From: Sphingomonadaceae bacterium
GTDB taxonomy: Bacteria > Pseudomonadota > Alphaproteobacteria > Sphingomonadales > Sphingomonadaceae
NCBI GenBank assembly: GCA_019245455.1
Contig: JAFARM010000055.1
Span: forward strand, 1 to 8,794
DNA: 8,794 nucleotides
Reading direction: 5' to 3'
A program made the translations under genes and the position numbers. Shown here piece after piece: positions 1-8,794 of the stretch. Position 1 is the stretch's first letter, and each line of letters opens with the position of its first letter. A model generated the notes under the pieces. That model worked only from the letters and a program-made list of their open reading frames with translations, searched no databases and was not told the origin of the DNA.

Positions 1-416
<416 letters not shown>

Positions 417-427
417 CGTGCCGTCCG

Positions 428-4579
<4,152 letters not shown>

Positions 4580-4879
4580 GTCCGTCCTTCTTCGTCGCCG
4601 GCGGCGGGGCAGGCCCCAACGCCAAAAAGTGCGCATCCCGTTCCCGGAACCGCACCGTCTGCCTCGTTGAAACCCGCCGCTGCCCCCCATTCTCGACCCC
4701 GCCGTGAGCAAGGCGGCAAGGTCCCCCGGGGGCGGGGAAGGCGGCACACCCGTTGTCGCGAGGGTGGGCCCGAATGTCGTGGAGCGGGCGATATAGCGGG
4801 GGGTGGAGGGTTTGGGAAGGGGCTTCGCGCCTTGGCGTCGGAGCGCCGCAGCGTTATCTGGATCTGCAGGAGGTCTCCG
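4580..4879. other. 300-base divergent control region between rpoB and the parD-like gene
   Basis: No coding region is supported here. The stretch separates the rpoB start (leftward) from the antitoxin start (rightward), so it must hold the toxin-antitoxin promoter. Because a terminator lies between rplL and this point, it is also where an rpoB promoter would be expected. Visible elements are a short AT-rich island GATATAGCG at 4790-4798, which on the minus strand reads CGCTATATC and could be an rpoB -10 region; no convincing -35 accompanies it. There is also a C5/G5 palindrome around 4723-4732 and a weak GC-rich hairpin near 4692-4716. The rpoB leader would be about 200 bases if the AT-rich island is the promoter. 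No T tract follows the hairpins. The promoter assignment is tentative. Confidence 0.5.
4828..4859 (+). promoter_or_regulatory. Candidate promoter and operator of the toxin-antitoxin operon
   Basis: TTGGCG at 4832-4837 and TTATCT at 4854-4859 are separated by 16 bases and resemble -35 and -10 hexamers. Transcription would start near 4866, just before the antitoxin ribosome-binding site at 4868-4873, giving a very short leader. The palindrome CGCCTTGGCG (4828-4837) overlaps the -35, and a second inverted pair, GGCG/CGCC, occupies 4834-4837 and 4844-4847. ParD-family antitoxins usually repress their own promoter by binding such short inverted repeats. This is a match by eye only; the -35 is weak, and palindromes of this size are common in GC-rich DNA. 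Confidence 0.35.
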
Positions 4880-5122
4880 ATGAGCACGTTTACGGTTGAA
4901 CCCCAGATTGTTGATGTGCTGGATCGGCTTGTGGCCGCTGGGCATTTCTCTTCAAGGCGCGACGCCCTTGTCGAAGCGGTTACGATGCTCGACGATAGAG
5001 AAGCGGCTTTCGCTGACCTCGACCGCGCATTGACCCGTGCGATTGCATCGGCCGACGCGGGACATTGTATCGCCATCGACGACGCCGAGAGGTTTCTCAC
5101 TGCACGCTATCGGTCAGCGTGA
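4880..5122 (+). CDS. ParD/CopG-like type II antitoxin
   Basis: This is an 80-residue protein in the position and style of a ParD antitoxin, which neutralises its toxin by direct binding and represses the operon as a ribbon-helix-helix DNA-binding dimer. The N-terminal half carries the family pattern: a short beta strand ([10 protein letters not shown]), then a helix and turn, [20 protein letters not shown] (residues 15-34), followed by an acidic, charged helix around residues 38-50. The C-terminal part (about 50-80) would wrap the toxin. The ATG has a strong AGGAGG site at 4868-4873 with a 6-base spacer; the same frame is open far upstream antisense to rpoB, but only this start has such a site. 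By hand count about 32 of 80 codons end in A or T, against about 10 of 127 in rplL, which points to foreign origin. The last bases overlap the start of the toxin gene. I recognise the family, not a named member. Confidence 0.85.
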   Translation: MSTFTVEPQIVDVLDRLVAAGHFSSRRDALVEAVTMLDDREAAFADLDRALTRAIASADAGHCIAIDDAERFLTARYRSA

Positions 5123-5427
5123 TTGCATCCGAGGAAGAAATTGTCTTTGCACCGGAAGCGTTGACGGACATTGCATCGATCGGCGACTGGATAGCACGCG
5201 ACAACCCCCAACGCGCCGAGACCTTCGTCCAGGAAATCTTCCGCTGCTGCCGCTCCATCGGCAGGTCGCCGCTTGCGTTCGCCCTCGTGCCGCGCTTCGA
5301 GAGACTTGGCGTCAGGAAGCGTAACTATCGCGGATATCTGATCTTCTATCGGACGACTTCAGTGGTTGAAATCCTTCACGTCATGAGTGATCGACGCGAC
5401 TACGAGGCGCTGCTCTTTCAAAACTGA
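5119..5427 (+). CDS. ParE/RelE-superfamily toxin
   Basis: This is a 102-residue protein matching the ParE branch of the RelE/ParE fold. It has FAPEALTDIASIGDWIARDN (residues 10-29; the helix usually read as DL..I..YIA..NP), then AETFVQEIFRCC (33-44), a proline turn near 51, a strand pair GVRKRNYRGYLIFYR (64-78), and a closing strand VVEILHVMSDRRDYEALL (82-99). ParE members typically poison DNA gyrase; RelE members cleave mRNA. The RRD near 92-94 matches the common ParE ending (hGaRD), but the target cannot be settled from sequence. I chose GTG at 5119, which overlaps the antitoxin stop as GTGA. It has no strong ribosome-binding site of its own, so translational coupling to the antitoxin is likely. 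An ATG at 5065 would add 18 arginine-rich residues with no family similarity. About 32 of 102 codons end in A or T. The frame is intact, so the module may be functional. Confidence 0.87.
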   Translation: MIASEEEIVFAPEALTDIASIGDWIARDNPQRAETFVQEIFRCCRSIGRSPLAFALVPRFERLGVRKRNYRGYLIFYRTTSVVEILHVMSDRRDYEALLFQN

Positions 5428-5456
5428 AAAGGGCGGCCCCGTTGCCGGAGCCGCCC
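5421..5456 (-). terminator. Rho-independent terminator/attenuator after rplL
   Basis: On the minus strand 5456-5431 forms an 11-bp GC-rich stem (GGGCGGCTCCG paired with CGGGGCCGCCC, one G-U wobble) closed by a GCAA tetraloop. It is followed at once by TTTTCAGTTT (5430-5421). The stem begins 25 bases after the rplL stop. Read on the plus strand the wobble becomes a C-A mismatch and the tail is CTTCCG, so the signal serves rplL better than the toxin gene. Its T-rich tail overlaps the toxin stop codon (5425-5427). In E. coli a partial terminator between rplL and rpoB lowers rpoBC expression relative to ribosomal proteins; this could be the counterpart, or a complete end to the rplKAJL unit. Confidence 0.85.
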
Positions 5457-5481
5457 CTTCCGTTCGTCCGAAGGCCTGAGC

Positions 5482-5865
5482 TTACTTCAGCTCGACGGTA
5501 CCGCCGGCGGCCTCGATCTGGGCCTTGATCTTGTCGGCCTCGGCCTTGTTGACGCCTTCCTTGATCGCCTTGGGGGCGCTCTCGACCAGCGTCTTGGCCT
5601 CGGTCAGGCCGAGCCCGGTCAGGGCGCGGACTTCCTTGATGACGTTGATCTTCTTGCCGCCGTCGCCGGTCAGGATGACGTCGAACTCGGTCTTCTCCTC
5701 GGCGGGAGCGGCGGCGGCACCGGCGCCGCCGGCGGCCGGGCCGGCAACGGCGACGGCCGCGGCAGCCGAGACGCCCCACTTCTCTTCGAGCATCTTGGCG
5801 AGGTCAGCGGCCTCGAGGACGGTCAGCGTCGACAGCTCGTCGACGATCTTCTGCAGGTCAGCCAT
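5482..5865 (-). CDS. rplL: 50S ribosomal protein L7/L12
   Basis: L7/L12 is the multicopy acidic protein of the ribosomal stalk that recruits and stimulates the translational GTPases EF-Tu, EF-G, IF2 and RF3. All three family parts are visible in its 127 residues: an N-terminal dimerisation and L10-binding segment (about 1-30, [20 protein letters not shown]), an alanine/glycine-rich flexible hinge (about 33-56), and the globular C-terminal domain (about 59-127) with [20 protein letters not shown] and the factor-binding helix [20 protein letters not shown]. Its length is normal. The start at 5865 has an AGGAG-type site about 6 bases upstream. It follows rplJ after 31 bases, as is universal, because the two products form a fixed L10-L12 complex. 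A terminator follows at 5456-5421, and the usual downstream partner rpoB is displaced by the toxin-antitoxin pair. Confidence 0.99.
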   Translation of the reverse strand: MADLQKIVDELSTLTVLEAADLAKMLEEKWGVSAAAAVAVAGPAAGGAGAAAAPAEEKTEFDVILTGDGGKKINVIKEVRALTGLGLTEAKTLVESAPKAIKEGVNKAEADKIKAQIEAAGGTVELK

Positions 5866-5896
5866 GGTATTCTCCTAAAGTCTTGAATGGATGAAG

Positions 5897-6412
5897 TTAT
5901 GCGGCGTCGCGCGTGGCATAGGCACCGAACACCCGCGCGAGCTTGCCCGCGGGCGCGTTGACCAGCTGCGCGAGCTTGGTCGCCGGCGCCTGGACGAGGC
6001 CGACGATTTTCGCGCGCAGTTCGTCGAGCGAGGGCAGTTCGGCCAGCGCCTTGACGCCGTCGACGCTCAGCACCTGCGCTCCCATCGCCCCGCCGACCAG
6101 CTCGAACTTGTCGTTGGTCTTGGCGAAGTCGACCGCGACCTTGGCCGCCGCGACCGGATCGGTCGAGGTGGCGAAGCCGACGGGGCCCGTCAGCATCGGC
6201 CCGAGCGGCTGGTAGGGCGTGCCCTCCAGCGCGATCTTGGCCAGCCGGTTCTTGGTCACCTTGAAGGTGGCTCCCGCCGCCCGCATCTTCGTCCGGAGAT
6301 CGGTGACCTGGGCCACCGTCAGACCATGGTTGCGCGCGACGACGACAACGCTGGTCTCGGACAAAGTCCTGGCGAGGGCGGAAATCTGCTCGGATTTCTC
6401 CTGCCGATCCAT
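5897..6412 (-). CDS. rplJ: 50S ribosomal protein L10
   Basis: L10 anchors the L7/L12 dimers to the 23S rRNA GTPase-associated centre through its N-terminal domain. The 171-residue product starts [20 protein letters not shown]. It contains the family core [20 protein letters not shown] (about 24-43), the RNA-binding turn [13 protein letters not shown] (about 50-62) and [11 protein letters not shown] (about 75-85). The C-terminal helix that carries L12 dimers is about 140-165 ([20 protein letters not shown]). Length and ending are normal for the family. The ATG at 6412-6410 has AAGGAG upstream with good spacing. The gene heads the rplJL pair and follows rplA after a 390-base gap holding a probable autoregulatory leader and two palindromic elements. 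In many bacteria the L10-L12 complex represses its own mRNA by binding such a leader. Confidence 0.99.
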   Translation of the reverse strand: MDRQEKSEQISALARTLSETSVVVVARNHGLTVAQVTDLRTKMRAAGATFKVTKNRLAKIALEGTPYQPLGPMLTGPVGFATSTDPVAAAKVAVDFAKTNDKFELVGGAMGAQVLSVDGVKALAELPSLDELRAKIVGLVQAPATKLAQLVNAPAGKLARVFGAYATRDAA

Positions 6413-6610
6413 ACTCTCTCCTTGTCAGTTCCGCGCCGGCACCATTGTCGGTCGCGGGAGCCACAAGGATGGCGCGAGGCCATCCGAATGGCCCGCCCGA
6501 GGGATCGTCGCCTGCGCGCTAACGCAGGACACCGGCCCCGCCGTTTCACCCGGCGGCACCGCAAACTCTCCCCGTCTCATGCCGGCCCTGAAAGGCTTAA
6601 GCCGCGCAAG
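6413..6610 (-). promoter_or_regulatory. Probable rplJ leader RNA (L10 autoregulatory region)
   Basis: The untranslated stretch before rplJ shows two adjacent hairpins, 9 bases apart. One at 6538-6556 has 6-bp CCGCCG/CGGCGG arms around a 7-base loop (GGTGAAA on the transcript). The other at 6511-6528 has 6-bp CCTGCG/CGCAGG arms around a 6-base loop. A perfect palindrome, GGCTTAAGCC, lies at 6594-6603. In other bacteria the L10-L12 complex binds a structured leader here and represses rplJL translation. Position and hairpins fit that role. I cannot match a specific L10-leader consensus or a kink-turn by eye, and no clear promoter hexamers were seen. Confidence 0.45.
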
Positions 6611-6646
6611 GCGACACCGGCAGTCTCGGACGGTATTCGCCCCTCC

Positions 6647-6668
6647 CCCCTCCCGCTTGCGGGAGGGG
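6647..6668. repeat. Short GC-rich palindrome (10-bp arms)
   Basis: CCCCTCCCGC at 6647-6656 and GCGGGAGGGG at 6659-6668 are perfect inverted complements separated by TT. They lie inside a C-rich then G-rich stretch (6638-6680). The sequence style differs from the longer repeat at 6719-6792, so it looks like a separate intergenic palindrome family. There is no T tract on either side, so termination is not supported. Confidence 0.7.
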
Positions 6669-6718
6669 TCGGGGGTGGGAATATGTTGCGAGGGTTATCC
6701 CCTCAGAAACCTAGACCT

Positions 6719-6792
6719 GTCATCCCCGCGAAAGTGGGGACCCATCTCCTAATCTCGCTCGGGAGATGGGTTCCCGCTTTCGCGGGAATGAC
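6719..6792. repeat. Dispersed palindromic repeat, diverged copy, between rplA and rplJ
   Basis: Arms 6719-6749 and 6762-6792 match as inverted complements at 28 of 31 positions, around a 12-base loop. The left arm begins GTCATCCCCGCGAAAG and ends ACCCATCTCC. It is the same element as the copy at 8023-8094, where the arms are perfect. The three mismatches here leave wobble pairs on one strand or the other, so a hairpin can still form. It begins 10 bases after the rplA stop codon. Two copies within 1.4 kb, both intergenic, support a REP-like dispersed family. Confidence 0.9.
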
Positions 6793-6802
6793 AACATCAC
6801 TC

Positions 6803-7507
6803 TCAAACCGGCCCGTGGCCCGGAACGGTCGCCGTGTCAACCTTGACGCCCGGCCCCATCGACGAGCTGAGCGCGACCTTCTGCAGGTACTTGCCCTTGG
6901 CACCCGACGGTTTGGCCTTGGTCACGGCGTCCATCAGCGCGTCGAAGTTGGCGCGCAGGTCCTCCGCCGGGAAGCTCGCCTTGCCGAGCCGGCCGTGGAT
7001 GATGCCAGCCTTCTCGACGCGGTACTCGACCTGGCCACCCTTAGCCGCCTTGACCGCCTCGCCGACGTTCATCGTCACCGTGCCGAGCTTCGGGTTCGGC
7101 ATCAGGCCCTTCGGACCCAGCACCTTACCGAGGCGACCGACGAGGCCCATCATGTCGGGCGTGGCGATGCAGCGGTCGAAGTCGATCGTGCCGCCCTGCA
7201 CCGTCTCGAGCAGGTCCTCGGCTCCGACGACATCGGCCCCGGCGGCACGCGCCTCATCGGCCTTGGGCCCGCGGGCGAAGACGCCGACGCGGACGGTCTT
7301 GCCGGTGCCCTTGGGCAGGGTGACGACGCCGCGGACCATCTGGTCGGCGTGGCGCGGGTCGACGTTCAACCCGATGGCGACCTCGATCGTCTCGTCGAAC
7401 TTGGCGGTGGCGTTGGTCTTGACGAGGTCGATCGCCGCGTCGAGCGGGTACAGCTTCTCGCGGTCCACCGTCGGGAGCTGCGCCTTCTGCTTCTTGGTCA
7501 GTGCCAT
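6803..7507 (-). CDS. rplA: 50S ribosomal protein L1
   Basis: L1 forms the mobile L1 stalk of the 50S subunit, which moves deacylated tRNA out of the E site. In many bacteria it also represses rplKA translation by binding its own mRNA. The 234-residue protein has the two-domain family layout. Domain I ends are at about 1-65 and 160-234. The RNA-binding signature [20 protein letters not shown] is at about 127-146, and a conserved [20 protein letters not shown] runs near 188-207. Length is as expected. The ATG at 7507-7505 is 3 bases after the rplK stop, and its GGAGG site overlaps the last codons of rplK, so translation of the two is probably coupled. The TGA stop is followed after 10 bases by a 74-base palindromic repeat. 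Confidence 0.99.
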   Translation of the reverse strand: MALTKKQKAQLPTVDREKLYPLDAAIDLVKTNATAKFDETIEVAIGLNVDPRHADQMVRGVVTLPKGTGKTVRVGVFARGPKADEARAAGADVVGAEDLLETVQGGTIDFDRCIATPDMMGLVGRLGKVLGPKGLMPNPKLGTVTMNVGEAVKAAKGGQVEYRVEKAGIIHGRLGKASFPAEDLRANFDALMDAVTKAKPSGAKGKYLQKVALSSSMGPGVKVDTATVPGHGPV

Positions 7508-7510
7508 GAC

Positions 7511-7945
7511 TTAAGCCTCCACCACGTCGAGGCCCATCGAGCGCGCGCTGCCCTCGATCGTCCGCATCGCCATTTCGATCGTGTTCGCGTTGAGATCGGC
7601 CATCTTCGTCTCGGCGATGGCGCGGATCTGCGCGCTCGTGATCTTGCCCGCGCTCGCACCCTTGCCCGGCGTCGTCGCGCCCGACTTGAGCCCGGCGGCC
7701 TGCTTGATCAGGAACGACGCCGGCGGCGTCTTCGTCGTGAAGGTGAAGCTGCGGTCGGCGAAGACCGTGATAACGGTCGGGATCGGCGTCCCCTTCTCGA
7801 GCTCCGCGGTCTTGGCGTTGAACGCCTTGCAGAACTCCATGATGTTGACGCCGCGCTGGCCGAGCGCAGGGCCGATCGGCGGGGACGGGGTAGCGCTGCC
7901 GGCTTTCACCTGCAGCTTGATGTAGCCGGTAATCTTCTTCGCCAT
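7511..7945 (-). CDS. rplK: 50S ribosomal protein L11
   Basis: L11 sits at the base of the GTPase-associated centre, is the target site for thiostrepton-type antibiotics, and is needed for RelA-dependent stringent signalling. The 144-residue product begins [20 protein letters not shown] and has the N-terminal switch region [20 protein letters not shown] (about 20-39). The prolines corresponding to the thiostrepton contact (P23 and P26) are both present. The C-terminal 23S-rRNA-binding domain (about 70-144) contains [14 protein letters not shown] and the closing [17 protein letters not shown]. Length is normal. The start at 7945 has AGGAG about 10 bases upstream. It follows nusG after a 158-base gap with a large palindrome and a possible L1-binding leader, and leads directly into rplA. 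Confidence 0.99.
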   Translation of the reverse strand: MAKKITGYIKLQVKAGSATPSPPIGPALGQRGVNIMEFCKAFNAKTAELEKGTPIPTVITVFADRSFTFTTKTPPASFLIKQAAGLKSGATTPGKGASAGKITSAQIRAIAETKMADLNANTIEMAMRTIEGSARSMGLDVVEA

Positions 7946-7949
7946 GACG

Positions 7950-7994
7950 GCATCTCTCCTGGTTCGTGGTGCAAGCGGCGGTGAAGCCTCCCAC
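7950..7994 (-). promoter_or_regulatory. Candidate rplK leader element (possible L1 target)
   Basis: On the minus strand 7994-7966 begins GTGGGAGGC and ends GCACCAC. This allows an outer GTGG/CCAC pairing with an internal asymmetric loop and an inner GGC/GCC stem. GATGCC follows 14 bases later (7955-7950), between the ribosome-binding site and the rplK start. L1 represses rplKA in several bacteria by binding an mRNA motif that mimics its 23S rRNA site, in which GGGAG- and GATGCC-like strands are typical as I recall it. The strands here are not in a clearly paired arrangement, so this is a suggestion only. Confidence 0.3.
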
Positions 7995-8022
7995 AGGGGT
8001 ACGCACGGTTACTCACGTTTCC

Positions 8023-8094
8023 GTCATCCCCGCGAAAGCGGGGACCCATCTCCTCAAGCCTCGGGAGATGGGTCCCCGCTTTCGCGGGGATGAC
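8023..8094. repeat. Dispersed palindromic repeat with perfect 31-bp arms, between nusG and rplK
   Basis: Arms 8023-8053 and 8064-8094 are perfect 31-base inverted complements around a 10-base loop (TCAAGCCTCG). The left arm begins GTCATCCCCGCGAAAG and ends ACCCATCTCC. The element starts 9 bases after the nusG stop codon on the transcribed strand. A diverged copy is at 6719-6792. The perfect pairing suggests recent mobility or selection for structure. No transposase gene or target duplication is visible beside it. The tail after the stem is not T-rich, so it does not read as an intrinsic terminator. Confidence 0.92.
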
Positions 8095-8103
8095 ACGTAT
8101 GGC

Positions 8104-8646
8104 TTACTTCGGCTTCTCGACCTGGTCGAAGCCCAGTTCGACCGGCGTCGCCCGGCCGAAGATCGACACGCTGACCTTGACCCGGCCGTGGTCGAAGTCG
8201 AGCTCCTCGACCAGCCCGTTGAAGCTGGCAAACGGCCCGTCGAGCACCTTGACCTGGTCGCCGATCTCGTAGTTGACCTTGAGCTTCGGCTTGGCCGCGG
8301 GCGCCAGTTCGTCGGTCTTGGTGTTGAGGATGCGCGCGGCCTCGGCCTCGCTGATCGGCTGCGGCTTGTTCTGCTGGCCGAGGAAGCCCGTCACCTTGGG
8401 CGTGTTCTTGACCAGGTGATAGATGTCGTCGTTCATCGCCATCTTCGCCAGCACATAGCCGGGGAAGAACTTGCGGTCGCTCGTCACCTTCTTGCCGCGG
8501 CGGACCTCGGTCACCTTCTCGACCGGCACCTCGACCGATTCGATGAAGGCGTCCAGCCCCTTGCGCGCGGCTTCCGTGACGATCGCGTCGCGGACCTTGT
8601 TCTCGAAACCCGAATAGGCGTGGATGATGTACCAGCGGTTGGCCAT
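8104..8646 (-). CDS. nusG: Transcription termination/antitermination factor NusG
   Basis: NusG binds the beta' clamp helices to keep RNA polymerase processive and couples it to Rho or to ribosomal protein S10. The 180-residue protein opens with the NGN domain (about 1-115), MANRWYIIHAYSGFENKVRD, with family blocks FFPGYVLAKM (about 60-69) and NTPKVTGFLG (about 81-90). A linker rich in A, P and K leads to the C-terminal KOW domain (about 125-180), with YEIGDQVKVLDGPFASFNGL and FGRATPVELGFDQVEK. Length is typical. The start at 8646 is 3 bases after the secE stop, with only a poor ribosome-binding site, so translational coupling to secE is likely. It shares the usual secE-nusG pairing. Confidence 0.98.
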   Translation of the reverse strand: MANRWYIIHAYSGFENKVRDAIVTEAARKGLDAFIESVEVPVEKVTEVRRGKKVTSDRKFFPGYVLAKMAMNDDIYHLVKNTPKVTGFLGQQNKPQPISEAEAARILNTKTDELAPAAKPKLKVNYEIGDQVKVLDGPFASFNGLVEELDFDHGRVKVSVSIFGRATPVELGFDQVEKPK

Positions 8647-8649
8647 GGC

Positions 8650-8794
8650 TCAGCTCGCCAGGCTCAAGAGCGCCTTGACCAGCCGGCCGAGGATCTGGTC
8701 GACGCCGAGGAAGAACAGCGACAGCACGGTCGTCATGATCAGCACCATGACCGTCATGCGCACGGTCTCGGCACGCGTCGGCCAGGCGATCTTG
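8650..8794 (-). CDS. secE: Preprotein translocase subunit SecE, C-terminal 47 residues
   Basis: Reading from the window edge gives KIAWPTRAETVRMTVMVLIM, then TTVLSLFFLGVDQILGRLVK and ALLSLAS before TGA at 8652-8650. This is the conserved SecE core: the amphipathic KxxWPTRxET surface helix followed by a single transmembrane helix (VRMTVMVLIMTTVLSLFFLG). SecE clamps the two halves of the SecY channel in the inner membrane and is essential for protein export. The N-terminus lies outside the window; alphaproteobacterial SecE is usually a short one-helix form, but this cannot be confirmed here. The stop is 3 bases before nusG. The frame is short and unusual in composition, but the motif match is clear. 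Confidence 0.95.
   Translation of the reverse strand, partial: KIAWPTRAETVRMTVMVLIMTTVLSLFFLGVDQILGRLVKALLSLAS

Noticed and set aside
4580..4945. N-terminal extension of rpoB by 122 codons
   Set aside because: The added residues are compositionally biased and lack RpoB similarity, the frame would overlap the antitoxin gene, and the ATG at 4579 has its own ribosome-binding site and matches the family start.
5065..5118. Upstream ATG for the toxin gene
   Set aside because: It would add 18 arginine-rich residues lying inside the antitoxin gene with no ParE similarity. The GTG overlapping the antitoxin stop gives the usual family length and coupling.
5891..7984. Plus-strand open frame of about 700 codons opposite rplJ, rplA and rplK
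   Set aside because: This is an antisense shadow of three certain ribosomal protein genes, with no recognisable domains and an implausible composition.
6719..8094. The repeated GTCATCCCCGCG palindromes as a CRISPR array
   Set aside because: There are only two copies about 1.3 kb apart, separated by genes, with no regular spacing or spacers and no cas genes.
8023..8094. The perfect palindrome after nusG as an intrinsic terminator
   Set aside because: No T tract follows the stem in either direction (the minus-strand tail is GGAAACGTGA), and a second copy with the same arms exists, which fits a dispersed repeat better.

Overview
The window is a slice of the universally conserved secE-nusG-rplKAJL-rpoBC cluster, almost all of it on the minus strand. 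It is high-GC, and the codons of the housekeeping genes end overwhelmingly in G or C. RpoB is long (1383 residues) with an alphaproteobacterial-looking insertion. Together with the style of the dispersed palindromes, this suggests an alphaproteobacterium, most likely a sphingomonad (order Sphingomonadales). The lineage is an inference from sequence style; no marker search was possible.

Layout in the direction of transcription (high to low coordinates): 3' end of secE (8794-8650), nusG (8646-8104), a 157-base gap with a perfect 31-bp inverted repeat, rplK (7945-7511), rplA (7507-6803), a 390-base gap with a second copy of that repeat, a GC-rich hairpin and a probable rplJ leader RNA, rplJ (6412-5897), rplL (5865-5482), a strong rho-independent terminator/attenuator (5456-5421), a two-gene type II toxin-antitoxin module of ParD/ParE type on the opposite strand (4880-5427), a 300-base divergent control region, rpoB (4579-428), a 121-base inverted repeat filling the rpoB-rpoC gap, and the first 93 codons of rpoC (280-1).

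The minus-strand genes serve one programme: SecE is the protein-export channel subunit, NusG the elongation factor, L11/L1/L10/L7-L12 the two stalks of the 50S subunit, and RpoB/RpoC the catalytic subunits of RNA polymerase. Two parts of the layout are unusual. First, the toxin-antitoxin pair sits antisense in the normally uninterrupted rplL-rpoB junction. Its codon use is clearly different from its neighbours, and it widens the rplL-rpoB gap to 902 bases. Second, three large palindromic elements each begin 9-11 bases after the stop codon of nusG, rplA and rpoB, so they lie in the same place relative to translation at three separate junctions. No wholly new gene family is visible. The novelty here is in arrangement and control, not in gene content.
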